From NCBI RefSeq assembly GCF_030409715.1, contig NZ_JAUFQI010000001.1, forward strand, positions 1,425,001 to 1,489,000: a DNA stretch of 64,000 bases. Reading direction: 5' to 3'. This document shows positions 18,488-27,231 of the stretch, piece by piece; position 1 is the first letter of the stretch; every line of letters starts with the position of its first letter. A model generated the notes under the pieces. The model was given only the letters and a program-made list of their open reading frames with translations. It was not told the origin of the DNA and did not search any database. A program made the translations under genes and the position numbers. Source of the stretch: Reinekea marina. Lineage in GTDB: Bacteria; Pseudomonadota; Gammaproteobacteria; Pseudomonadales; Natronospirillaceae.

Positions 18488-21400
18488 TTAATGGTAGTTT
18501 CTTGATTGCATAGTCATGTCACCCAAGACATGACTATAGCCCTTTATGTCTTGTGCAATTATATGCACTACGTCACTGTCGGGTGATTTTTCTAATAGCC
18601 CTTTGATGATTACTAACTTTTCAGTGTTTAGTGTTTTCAAATACTTTTGCGCTACGGCCAACCACACAATAATATTCATATTGCCAGTATGGTCTTCGAG
18701 CGTAACAAAGGTAACGCCGGTGGCTGTTTTAGGCATCTGTCGGTTAGTTATGAGGCCACTGACGACAATAGGCTGTGTGATTTTGTCGGTTCGGTTTTTA
18801 TCACGTTTACGTTGCTGCTCTAAGGCTAAAGTTAGCAGTTGATCCGCGGTGGGCGTAGGAGGTAGCAGCTGTTTTTCTCGCAACAGTTTAAGTACATGCT
18901 TGCGCAAAGATAAGCCTGTCGCATTATGGTCTTCGACAATGTTTTCAAAATCATCGGGTGCTTCTAATTCGGTATCGTCTTCGTTAAAAGCATCTAACAA
19001 TAAGTCTTGTTGCATTGATAACGCCGCCGTTTTCCAACGAGCTTGAAAGCGATGACCCGCTATGTCGGCTAAAGCATCCGCACTGGCAAGTGCATCTAAG
19101 TCACCTGCATTTAAACCGGGAACTTGCTCAAGTTGGCTGACACTTTGGAAGCCCTGTTCCGGGCGGTATAATAATAAGTTGAGCCCTGCTTGTTCGGATA
19201 ACCCTTTTACTCGGCGTAACCCTAAACGTAGTGAATAACCATGAGCACTACTTTCTATATGGCTATCCCATTCACTGTGATTAATATTTATCGGCAATAT
19301 GTTCACTTGATGTCGTTTAGCATCCTGAACCAGCTGTGACGCCGAATAAAACCCCATTGGTAAACTGTTCAGCAGCGCGCAGCAAAATGCGGCCGGATAG
19401 TGGTACTTTAACCAGCAAGAAATATAAGCGATTAAAGCAAAGCCCGCAGCGTGAGATTCCGGGAACCCGTATTCACCAAAGCCTTCTATTTGCCGGTTAA
19501 TTCGCTCTACGTAGGCTTCTGGGTAACCATTGTTGAGCATTTTCTCGGTGAGCTTACCGCGTAAGGCGCTGATGTGGCCGCTCTTTTTCCAACTGGCCAT
19601 CGACTTACGTAAATCGTTGGCTTCATCGGCGCTAAAATCGGCCGCAATCATGGCCAGCTTAATGATTTGCTCTTGGAAAATAGGGATGCCCAAAGTGCGC
19701 TCTAAAACCGGTTTGAGTTCTGGTTTGGGGTATTCAACCGGCTCTATGCCCATTCGGCGCTTTAGAAAGGGGTGCACCATATCGCCATGAATAGGGCCGG
19801 GGCGAACAATGGCTACTTGAATCACTAAATCGTAATAGCAGGCGGGTTTTAAGCGCGGCAGCATATTCATTTGTGCGCGAGATTCTATTTGAAACACACC
19901 GACGGTATCGGCTTTTTGAATCATATTGAAAACATCAGGGTCATCACGGGAAATGTCTTGTATGCGTACCGGTTGTTTATAAACGTTGCGTATAATGTCG
20001 AACGTTTTCCGAATGGCGCTAAGCATGCCAAGCGCAAGAATATCAACCTTCATTAAGTTCAACGCTTCTAAATCATCTTTATCCCATTGAATAACCGTAC
20101 GGTCTTTCATGGAGGCATTCTCTATTGGCACTAAATCGCTAACAAATCCTTCGGTTAAAATAAAACCGCCGACATGTTGTGATAGATGGCGTGGAAAGCC
20201 GGTAATTTCAGATAATAAATATTTGAACGTTTCGAGTTGAAACGAAGATAACCCCAAACCATCATTGACGATTTGGTCGATCCAATTAGAGCCACGATAG
20301 CGCCAGCCATAGTTGGCAATTTTTTGGTCGAGCTGCTCTATGTTCATGCCCAATGCTTTAGCGACATCACGCATAGCACTTTTTCGCCGATAGGTAATGA
20401 CGGTTGCGGCAAGCGCAGCACGTTTACGGCCATATTTTTGGTACAAGTATTGGATAACTTCTTCACGCCGTTCGTGCTCAAAATCGACATCAATATCGGG
20501 CGGGTCGTTACGGCTTTCTGAAATAAAGCGTTCAAATAATAGCGAGGCTTCTTGTGGGTTTACCTCGGTTATACCTAAGCAGTAGCAAACGATTGAATTC
20601 GCCGCGCTGCCACGACCTTGGCACAAAATACCTTGGCTTTTGGCAAAGCGGACGATGTCATAAACGGTTAAAAAATAGTGTTCGTATTTTTTTTGTTTTA
20701 TTAATGCCAGCTCTTTTTCAATGGTTGTCAGTATCTCTTCGCTGGCATTGTTACCAAAACGTTTTTTGACCCCTTGCTTCACTAGCAGCGCCAAGTAAGC
20801 TTCGGCACTGTATTGCCCAGGTAGAGTGTCTTTTGGGTAGTTATAACAAATGGAATCGAGTTCAAAACTACATGCATTGGCAATAATTAATGATTCATTG
20901 AGCCAGGCTTCGGGGTAAATACGGTTGAGCTTTTTTTTCGATCGCAAATGATTCTCGGCATTCGGCTTGAGTAAGTACCGCACGTGCTCAATGGCTTTAT
21001 TCTCTTTGATAGCGGTTAAACAATCGTGCAATAGTTTGCGAGTGGGAATGTGCATGATTGGATGACTGCTTGCGACAATAGGCAGCCGATGTAGGGCCGC
21101 CTCCATTTTGATTCGCGCCATGTAGGTGTCGGCCCCGTTATCAAGGTTGTTTTCGGCCAATAACCATAAGCGGCTGTCGAAATGAGCTTTAAGGTGCATT
21201 AAAGTTGAGTTATCAGAGTTTCGGCGTGGCAGCGCATACAGACACAAGCAGTCCGACAACTGCTTAGCTGATAAGTCTTTCAGGTACAGTTGGTACTCAC
21301 CTTTTTCACTGCGTCTTCGCGCCCGAGTAATAAGTTGGCACAGTTGTCGATAGCCAAGGGCGTTTTTCGCCAATAGCACTAGGTTATGGCCATCGATATA

Positions 21401-21625
21401 AAACTCAGAGCCAACGATGAGCTTAATGTTTAAACCTTCTTGCCTGCGTTGCCGCCAAGCTCTAACAACACCCGCAACAGAGCACTCATCGGTTATAGCC
21501 AGTGCGGTGTAACCTAGCTCAGCGGCACGCTGTATTTGCTCCTCTGGGTGCGAAGCGGCTCGTAAGAAGCTAAAGTTGGTTAAACAATGCAGTTCAGCAA
21601 AGTCTGGTGGTGGTTTCGTGGTCAT
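18488..21625 (-). CDS. dnaE2: Error-prone DNA polymerase DnaE2 (ImuC)
   Basis: A 1045-residue C-family polymerase, the catalytic subunit of the SOS mutasome that extends past DNA lesions with ImuA and ImuB. The N-terminal PHP domain begins FAELHCLTNFSFLRAASHPEE, and GYTALAITDEC follows. The palm region has CQGRGSAANSIVCY and PPDIDVDFEHERREEVIQY, which carries the catalytic acidic residues. The C-terminus has an OB domain (VVSGLITNRQ, then FVTLEDHTGNMNIIVW). ATG 21625 is chosen because the protein then starts as DnaE2 proteins do. A LexA box ends 8 nt upstream of it. imuAB are not adjacent but lie 2.4 kb away. Confidence 0.95.
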   Translation of the reverse strand: MTTKPPPDFAELHCLTNFSFLRAASHPEEQIQRAAELGYTALAITDECSVAGVVRAWRQRRQEGLNIKLIVGSEFYIDGHNLVLLAKNALGYRQLCQLITRARRRSEKGEYQLYLKDLSAKQLSDCLCLYALPRRNSDNSTLMHLKAHFDSRLWLLAENNLDNGADTYMARIKMEAALHRLPIVASSHPIMHIPTRKLLHDCLTAIKENKAIEHVRYLLKPNAENHLRSKKKLNRIYPEAWLNESLIIANACSFELDSICYNYPKDTLPGQYSAEAYLALLVKQGVKKRFGNNASEEILTTIEKELALIKQKKYEHYFLTVYDIVRFAKSQGILCQGRGSAANSIVCYCLGITEVNPQEASLLFERFISESRNDPPDIDVDFEHERREEVIQYLYQKYGRKRAALAATVITYRRKSAMRDVAKALGMNIEQLDQKIANYGWRYRGSNWIDQIVNDGLGLSSFQLETFKYLLSEITGFPRHLSQHVGGFILTEGFVSDLVPIENASMKDRTVIQWDKDDLEALNLMKVDILALGMLSAIRKTFDIIRNVYKQPVRIQDISRDDPDVFNMIQKADTVGVFQIESRAQMNMLPRLKPACYYDLVIQVAIVRPGPIHGDMVHPFLKRRMGIEPVEYPKPELKPVLERTLGIPIFQEQIIKLAMIAADFSADEANDLRKSMASWKKSGHISALRGKLTEKMLNNGYPEAYVERINRQIEGFGEYGFPESHAAGFALIAYISCWLKYHYPAAFCCALLNSLPMGFYSASQLVQDAKRHQVNILPININHSEWDSHIESSAHGYSLRLGLRRVKGLSEQAGLNLLLYRPEQGFQSVSQLEQVPGLNAGDLDALASADALADIAGHRFQARWKTAALSMQQDLLLDAFNEDDTELEAPDDFENIVEDHNATGLSLRKHVLKLLREKQLLPPTPTADQLLTLALEQQRKRDKNRTDKITQPIVVSGLITNRQMPKTATGVTFVTLEDHTGNMNIIVWLAVAQKYLKTLNTEKLVIIKGLLEKSPDSDVVHIIAQDIKGYSHVLGDMTMQSRNYH

Positions 21626-21633
21626 GGCAGTGA

Positions 21634-21665
21634 ACAATATACTGTATTTATATACAGTATATTGT
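21634..21665 (-). promoter_or_regulatory. LexA operator of dnaE2
   Basis: CTGT-N8-ACAG (21642-21657) lies within a longer perfect inverted repeat, ACAATATACTGT and ACAGTATATTGT, with an 8-bp centre. It sits immediately before the dnaE2 ATG with no room for a Shine-Dalgarno sequence. SOS control of dnaE2 is expected. Confidence 0.92.
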
Positions 21666-21728
21666 TCTGGTGCATGAATACCAGCCGAATGACCAGTGGA
21701 GTTGTTTTTAATTGTTACTCGCTGCTAT

Positions 21729-22634
21729 TTAGGTGCTATCACGGCAGCCTTGTTCTGCAAATTCGAGCTCAATGGTGGTGTGTTCGAAGTCATAATCTGA
21801 AATACATTGCTGAATTGAGTCTTTTAACCTTTGCTGCCGTTCGGTACCAATACTGGCATTAATGACGACATGCGCAGAGAGCACATTGCGTGCACCATCT
21901 AAGGACCAAATATGAAGGTGGTGCACATCCTCAATATTGGGCAGAGCTTTTAATGCTTCTTTAAGAGCTCGATAGTCATCGGCACTGGGTGTGGCTTGTA
22001 GGAAAACCCGGATCGTTTTGTAGAGCGTTTTCGTGACATTCAGTAAAATAAACAGCGTGAAGCCAATCGATAAAATCGGATCAAGAATAGGCCAGTCGAA
22101 AAAGTAGAGAATAATCGCAACCACCAATACGGCGACCCAACCCAGAACATCTTCAAGCAGGTGTAAATTGAGCATACGGTCCGCTAGCGTTTTGCCACCA
22201 CTGAGTTTGTAAGCGGCAAAGCCATTGACCAGTGTGCCTAAAATTGCCAAGCCGATCATGCCTTCTACTACAGGCATTTCTGGGTTGAGCAGTCTGGGGA
22301 TACTTTCAGTGAGTATCCATATAGACCCAACAATAAGAATAATGCCATTGATGATTGAGCCGAGTAAGGTAAAGCGCCTATAACCAAAAGAGTACACCTC
22401 ATTTTGAGGCTTTTTGCTGACTTTATTTAATATCCAGGTTAACCCAATTGCGAGGCTGTCACCTAAGTCATGAATGGCGTCAGCCATAATAGCGGTACTG
22501 TTGGTGAGGTAGCCGCCGATAAATTCAATCAGGGTAAAACCAAAGTTTAAAAAAAATGCCCAAGCAATAGCCGACCCAGAATCGGGCACAGGATGATGGT
22601 GATCGTGGTGATGGCCGTTAGGGTGATCATGCAT
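21729..22634 (-). CDS. Cation diffusion facilitator (CDF) metal exporter
   Basis: A 301-residue inner-membrane metal/proton antiporter. The His-rich N-terminus (MHDHPNGHHHDHHHPV) suggests zinc-like metals. Six membrane segments follow, with the metal-binding motifs GGYLTNSTAIMADAIHDLGD (Asp/His on helix 2) and LLEDVLGWVAV (helix 5). The cytoplasmic C-terminal domain contains IEDVHHLHIWSLDGARNVLSAHVV. It lies between dnaE2 and a divergent MFS gene and has no sign of SOS control. Confidence 0.92.
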   Translation of the reverse strand: MHDHPNGHHHDHHHPVPDSGSAIAWAFFLNFGFTLIEFIGGYLTNSTAIMADAIHDLGDSLAIGLTWILNKVSKKPQNEVYSFGYRRFTLLGSIINGIILIVGSIWILTESIPRLLNPEMPVVEGMIGLAILGTLVNGFAAYKLSGGKTLADRMLNLHLLEDVLGWVAVLVVAIILYFFDWPILDPILSIGFTLFILLNVTKTLYKTIRVFLQATPSADDYRALKEALKALPNIEDVHHLHIWSLDGARNVLSAHVVINASIGTERQQRLKDSIQQCISDYDFEHTTIELEFAEQGCRDST

Positions 22635-22786
22635 TTTAACACCTAGTATTTTTAAGATTTAAGGAAGTCTGAAGCTTTGAGCTACAAGAAGGTCAAGGTT
22701 TTTTCATGCAAATTTGAGCTTATCAATAGAGATTTTACAGTGCTACTATAGTCAGCTTTCTATTGTCCTCCCAATAAGGCACTCCT

Positions 22787-24022
22787 TTGGCGACCGAACA
22801 AAAAAAATCAATTCGTAACTTGTTGCAAGATAAAAATATTCGTTATGTCTTTGTGGCTTATTTTGTCACGTTTATGGGCACAGCCATGGCGCCGATTGCC
22901 ATGGCATTTGGCGTTCTGGAACTCACCGGCTCTACAAAAGATTCGGCCATTGTGATCGCCGCGCCCGTTATCGCTAGTATTGCGGTGTTGTTGCTTGGTG
23001 GAGTGATAGCCGATAGATCCTCTCGACAAAAAGTGATCATCAGTGCCGACAGCGCCGCGCTACTTATTCAGTTAGCAATGGCTTATTTGTTTTTGTCCGA
23101 ACAAGCCACAGTGCCATTATTAACGGGATTAATGTTGCTAAACGGCATTGCCATTGCTTTTAATGCGCCTGCCGCTTCCGGTTTTATTATTCAACTAGTG
23201 GATAAAGAAGATCTTCAATCGATCAATGCCCTGTTGGGTACCGCTCGTAATTTAGCGCTTATTCTCGGTGCCGCTTTGGGTGGAGTCTTAGTTTCTGTCG
23301 TGGGTGCGGGTTGGACGATCTTTTTAGATGCATTGTCGTTTGGTGTCTCGGCGCTGTTGGTATATTTGGTTAAACCGAAGCAACAAATTAAGAGCGAATC
23401 AGAGTCTATTTTGCTCGATCTCAAGTTAGGGTGGGGCGAATTTATCGCGCATAAGTGGGTATGGGTCATTGTGGTACAGTTTGCGTTTGTGGTTGCTGCC
23501 AATGAAGCCATCATTGGTTTAATCGGACCTGCGGTAGCACTTGATCAATTAAAGGGCGCTGAAGACTGGGGGTTGGTTGTCAGTGCGATTGGTGTCGGCA
23601 CCTTAATAGGAGGGTTAATTGGATTTCGATTAAATGTGCGTTATCCCATGCGATTTGCAACATTTTGTGTGCTTGTTCCTGGCTTGCTGCCGATTGCGTT
23701 GGCGTTCCCTTTACCGCTTTACGGCCTAATGTTGATTGCGGTGCTTGAGGGCATTGGCTGGCAGTTGTTTGGTGTGTTATGGATGACCACGTTGCAAACC
23801 AAAATCAAACCGCATTTGCTCTCTAGGGTGTGTGCTTATGATTATATTGGATCCGTATGTTTAGCACCTATCGGTATTATTCTTGCGGGTATTTTTTATG
23901 AATCGATGGGGTTTCGTTGGGTGTTACTTGCCGCGGCGTTAGTCATTATTTTGCCAACTGTTTTTGCGCTCTTTGTGAAAGAGGTTTGGTTTATGCAGCT
24001 AGATGAACCTGTCATTGACTAA
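22787..24022 (+). CDS. MFS transporter (DHA3/EntS-like)
   Basis: A 411-residue, 12-helix major facilitator of the group that includes EntS and macrolide exporters. The loop 2-3 motif is present as GGVIADRSSRQKVII, and FNAPAASGFIIQLV with TARNLALILGAALGG matches this subfamily. It probably exports a drug or siderophore-like compound; the substrate is unknown. Translation starts at TTG 22787 with AAGG upstream; no in-frame ATG precedes the first helix. Its stop overlaps the convergent imuB stop by 4 bp. Confidence 0.85.
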   Translation: MATEQKKSIRNLLQDKNIRYVFVAYFVTFMGTAMAPIAMAFGVLELTGSTKDSAIVIAAPVIASIAVLLLGGVIADRSSRQKVIISADSAALLIQLAMAYLFLSEQATVPLLTGLMLLNGIAIAFNAPAASGFIIQLVDKEDLQSINALLGTARNLALILGAALGGVLVSVVGAGWTIFLDALSFGVSALLVYLVKPKQQIKSESESILLDLKLGWGEFIAHKWVWVIVVQFAFVVAANEAIIGLIGPAVALDQLKGAEDWGLVVSAIGVGTLIGGLIGFRLNVRYPMRFATFCVLVPGLLPIALAFPLPLYGLMLIAVLEGIGWQLFGVLWMTTLQTKIKPHLLSRVCAYDYIGSVCLAPIGIILAGIFYESMGFRWVLLAAALVIILPTVFALFVKEVWFMQLDEPVID

Positions 24023-25410
24023 GCAAATACGCCTTGCAAGAACCATTGGCCGTCATCACGCCGATAAATCCAATGAGTTTGATGATTCAACGTTGCAACA
24101 TAGTAATCTCGACGGGTGGGAGCGGCATCCCACCAACCGCCTTCAATGCGTTCAGGACCACTGATAATATGGTAGCGGTCGATGCGTATGGGTTTGGCTT
24201 GAGGCAGCAAAAAAGTGGGCCACTGTTTAGGGAATAAGCTGTGCTGCTGTTGGCGCGAGTCTATGACGTAAGTGGACACCTCTGGTCTAGGGTCGGCTTC
24301 AACCGCCAGAGTATGTACATTCTCTGTACCCAGTCGAGCGATCAAAATAGACTGCATCAAATCAGCATCGGCTTGCCCCGGGCGGTTGCCCAGCAAATCT
24401 TTTGGTGCATCTTTAAAAGGTAAAAAATCTTTAGCGCGTAACGACACGGATACTACTGGGGCGACCAGTTGGGTGTGATCGAGTTGTGTTTGTAAGAGCA
24501 GTAACCAATCGGCTTGTAAGTAACTGCCGCGTACCGAAGGTACAGCCAATACACTGGCACGGCCATCGCGATGCGTCAGCTTAATCAGTATTTTTTCACA
24601 CAACAACTGGCGGTTTCGTAAGTAGGTTTCCAGTTGTTCTAAGCACCGCCGCAGAGGAAAAAGTAAGCCTTTTGCCTGTTCGGCTTCATAGGTTAAATGT
24701 ATGGTCTGTAGAAAGCTCGCCGGTAATTGAAATTGAGTCGAAGGTTGATTACTTCGCTCTAACTGGTACAGGTGCTCTACTAAATCTAATCCAAATCGAT
24801 ACCCCAGTTCCTTACGTGGCATTTGCTTAAGCTTGCCGTACTCTCTAATGCCCATCGCCAATAGTTTTTGCACGGTTTTGTGGGGGAGCCCGAGCTGTTC
24901 TACCGAGAGTTGATGTAAAGCCTGGACAAAGGTTTCGGTGTTTTCTGTGTAACAGGCGATGCCCGCTTGTGCTAACAGCTGAGCCGCTTTTGGGGTATGA
25001 CCCATGCTCATTTGAAAACGAAAGTGACTTTGTTGCAATCTTTGTTGCAGATGTTGCCAGTAAGCTTCGATGCCATTAAAAATAGAGAGCATAGAACCGA
25101 CTTCAAGCAGCAGGCCGTCGGGCGGTACTAAGGTAATTTGTGCTGCGTGGCGATAACAAAGCAGTGCCAGCTTGTTTAGCGCATCGGCTTCAATGGCGGC
25201 ATCATAATTGGCCATCGCACAATCGGTCAGTAGGCAGAATGCGGTCTTCTTATTCATGCCTACCTGTACACCTTGTTCCCGAGCCATGTCATTACATTGC
25301 ACAATCGTTTGCAGTGCTGGCGCCAATAACAGTTGAGGCAGAGCGCGTGGGTCGGCTAAGAACTGAGCCTCTAACGCCAGTTGCGGGAAGTGAATATGCA
25401 ACCACAGCAC
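24019..25410 (-). CDS. imuB: ImuB, inactive Y-family polymerase subunit
   Basis: A 463-residue Y-family polymerase paralogue that bridges ImuA, DnaE2 and the beta clamp in SOS mutagenesis. The first catalytic motif reads LWLHIHFPQLALEA, with His where active enzymes have Asp, and no SxDE motif is seen. This fits the known loss of catalysis in ImuB. The finger/thumb part includes LLAQAGIACY, LPHKTVQKLLAMGIREYGKLKQMPRKEL, and an IRPERIEGGWW-like C-terminal block (RIEGGWWDAAPTRRDYYVA). It starts 2 bp after imuA ends, in the same operon. Confidence 0.93.
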   Translation of the reverse strand: MLWLHIHFPQLALEAQFLADPRALPQLLLAPALQTIVQCNDMAREQGVQVGMNKKTAFCLLTDCAMANYDAAIEADALNKLALLCYRHAAQITLVPPDGLLLEVGSMLSIFNGIEAYWQHLQQRLQQSHFRFQMSMGHTPKAAQLLAQAGIACYTENTETFVQALHQLSVEQLGLPHKTVQKLLAMGIREYGKLKQMPRKELGYRFGLDLVEHLYQLERSNQPSTQFQLPASFLQTIHLTYEAEQAKGLLFPLRRCLEQLETYLRNRQLLCEKILIKLTHRDGRASVLAVPSVRGSYLQADWLLLLQTQLDHTQLVAPVVSVSLRAKDFLPFKDAPKDLLGNRPGQADADLMQSILIARLGTENVHTLAVEADPRPEVSTYVIDSRQQQHSLFPKQWPTFLLPQAKPIRIDRYHIISGPERIEGGWWDAAPTRRDYYVATLNHQTHWIYRRDDGQWFLQGVFA

Positions 25411-25412
25411 TT

Positions 25413-26039
25413 TTAATGTACACCAAGGTGCAAGGGGAGGTTAATGGCGAGGTTGGCAAGTGGCCAACCGGCACGGCGTTTGACAATATCGATCGAGGAG
25501 GCGGAGTTAAGTTTAATGCGCAAGGCCGCCACACTGGGTTGGCTTAAACACTTTTCAGGTCTCAATAGAAACACAGGTGTTGCCGATTGCTCGGCCGCTA
25601 ACTGGATACGGCGCATTAAGGCTTTATCGAGTTTCTCCACCCAAACAACGGCTGCTTGGCATCCTCCACTTTGTAAGCTCTTTTCGACACAGTGGCATAA
25701 ATCGGCGGCACGAGAAGCATTAGCTAACAGCAAACGCTGAGTATTCAGCTGCCAATGTTGTAATGCAGGCCCGCAGGGTAAATAGGGCGCGTTTAACCAG
25801 AGCTGCCAACGGGTATCTGCATGGCTAAGCTGGGCCAAAGCGGGTAATAATAAACGCAGCTCACCCATGCCTTGCTTTGGGTATAGTACTTCGGTGACTG
25901 CAGACACAGGCCAGCCTTGCCCAGGCAGCTCATTATTGAGCTCTGCATAGCCTGTATTTAGGCCTTGAACGACTGTTTTACTACGGTTGCGATGCGTCCA
26001 AATATGGCCCTGTTCAGCCAATAGCGAGATTAGATTCAT
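25413..26039 (-). CDS. imuA: ImuA, RecA-like mutasome protein
   Basis: A 208-residue SulA/RecA-fold protein that partners ImuB and DnaE2. The family-typical opening QGLNTGYAELNNELPGQGWPVSAVTEVL (about 25-52) is followed by ELRLLLPAL and WLNAPYLPCGPALQHWQLN. The Walker region is degenerate, as in most ImuA proteins. ATG 26039 lies 16 nt downstream of a LexA box. The gene forms an SOS-controlled operon with imuB. Confidence 0.9.
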   Translation of the reverse strand: MNLISLLAEQGHIWTHRNRSKTVVQGLNTGYAELNNELPGQGWPVSAVTEVLYPKQGMGELRLLLPALAQLSHADTRWQLWLNAPYLPCGPALQHWQLNTQRLLLANASRAADLCHCVEKSLQSGGCQAAVVWVEKLDKALMRRIQLAAEQSATPVFLLRPEKCLSQPSVAALRIKLNSASSIDIVKRRAGWPLANLAINLPLHLGVH

Positions 26040-26055
26040 AGTACAAACGGCAATT

Positions 26056-26075
26056 TACTGTATGGATATACAGTA
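26056..26075 (-). promoter_or_regulatory. LexA operator of imuAB
   Basis: TACTGTATGGATATACAGTA is a full match to the CTGT-N8-ACAG LexA consensus and lies 16 nt upstream of the imuA start codon. Confidence 0.93.
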
Positions 26076-26144
26076 TAGTTGATTCGTTTGTTTTTGCTAG
26101 CGAGAAACTCTCATTGGTTAAAAAACTTGCAATTTAATTTAATA

Positions 26145-26162
26145 AATATACAGTTGTATATT
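26145..26162. promoter_or_regulatory. Unassigned palindrome before the TrhA gene
   Basis: AATATACA-GT-TGTATATT is an 8-2-8 inverted repeat 20 nt before the next start codon. It lacks the LexA spacing, so another regulator or chance AT-rich symmetry is possible. Confidence 0.3.
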
Positions 26163-26182
26163 ATTTGCAGTGAGAATCAAGA

Positions 26183-26824
26183 ATGTCAACTCAACTTCCC
26201 GTTTACAGTACTCGCGAAGAGCAGGCCAACACCATAACGCATGCCATTGGCTTGTTATGCGCTATTTGCGCGTCTGTTTGGATGATGCTTCAAGCATTGT
26301 CTGTACGAGAAGTTATGTATGTAGCCAGTGCCACCATATACGGCGCAACCCTTATTTTTATGTTTTTATCGTCAACGCTTTACCATGCGGCTCAACAGCC
26401 TAGTAGAAGGGCGTTATTTAGACAGCTAGACCACCTAGCGATTTTGTACCTCATAGCAGGTAGCTATACTCCATATACTTTAATCACCTTATCCGGTGCA
26501 TGGGGTTGGACTATTTTTGGAATTGTCTGGGGGCTAACGCTGGTTGGAACCGTGTTGCAATTTACCTCGGCGCGGCACATCAAAGGCCTAATGGTAGGGT
26601 TATATTTGTTAATGGGCTGGACCGTTATCATTGCCATAAAACCGCTCATGGCAAATTTAGCCACAGGAGGCTTGGTGCTGTTAGTGGCTGGTGGCGTAGC
26701 CTACACCTTAGGCGTTGTTTTTTACGTTAACAAACGTATTCCATACAACCATGCTATATGGCATTTATTTGTATTGGCCGGAGCTATGGGTCATTACTTA
26801 AGCGTCGCGCTTTACGTGTTATAA
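26183..26824 (+). CDS. Hemolysin III family (TrhA/YqfA) membrane protein
   Basis: A 213-residue seven-helix membrane protein of the PAQR-related hemolysin III family. Family landmarks are the early EEQANTITHAIGLLCA, then SSTLYHAAQ, LDHLAILYLIAGSYTPYTL, and the late HAIWHLFVLAGAMGHYLSV. The scattered His residues form the presumed metal site. E. coli TrhA contributes to membrane-fluidity and energy homeostasis; haemolysis is not implied. Its stop overlaps the convergent CBS gene by 13 bp. Confidence 0.88.
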   Translation: MSTQLPVYSTREEQANTITHAIGLLCAICASVWMMLQALSVREVMYVASATIYGATLIFMFLSSTLYHAAQQPSRRALFRQLDHLAILYLIAGSYTPYTLITLSGAWGWTIFGIVWGLTLVGTVLQFTSARHIKGLMVGLYLLMGWTVIIAIKPLMANLATGGLVLLVAGGVAYTLGVVFYVNKRIPYNHAIWHLFVLAGAMGHYLSVALYVL

Positions 26825-27207
26825 ATGTAGTAATGCAGAATATCTTTCCAAGAAAGAATGCCTTCGATCATGTACTCCGCATCGACCACGGGCAAGCAAC
26901 TGATATTGTTTTCGAGCAGTAAAATAGAGGCGGTTTGAATCGGGGTTTCTGAATCGACGGTGATGACTTTTTTCGTCATCACGTCGGCCGCGGTAACCAC
27001 TTGCGGTATTCTGAGCTTATTTTTACGCAGCTGATTGGTAATGTTACCCATAATATCCCGATCAGAAATTACACCGATCAGTAGTCCATTATCTTCAACC
27101 AATAAATGATGAAACGCCTCACGCTCAAAAATCTGCTGCATCGACATAAAGGTGCTGTCGGCACCAACGGTAATTACATCCCGGGTCATTATCTGGCTAA
27201 CGTGCAT
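26812..27207 (-). CDS. CBS-domain pair protein
   Basis: A 131-residue protein made only of two CBS domains: VSQIMTRDVITVGADST with GVISDRDI, and AADVMTKKVITVDSETPIQTA with LPVVDAEYMIEGILSWKDIL. Such stand-alone pairs usually sense adenosine nucleotides and bind a partner protein, which cannot be named here. It is 24 bp downstream of the DUF342 gene on the same strand and may be co-transcribed with it. Confidence 0.88.
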   Translation of the reverse strand: MHVSQIMTRDVITVGADSTFMSMQQIFEREAFHHLLVEDNGLLIGVISDRDIMGNITNQLRKNKLRIPQVVTAADVMTKKVITVDSETPIQTASILLLENNISCLPVVDAEYMIEGILSWKDILHYYIYNT

Positions 27208-27231
27208 AAATAAGGCATCCTAAAAAAATAG

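Noticed and set aside
24034..25740. Plus-strand frames across imuA and imuB
   Set aside because: They are antisense to well-supported imuAB genes and carry no domains.
26145..26162. Third LexA box before the hemolysin-III-family gene
   Set aside because: The palindrome lacks the CTGT-N8-ACAG spacing, so SOS control is not supported.
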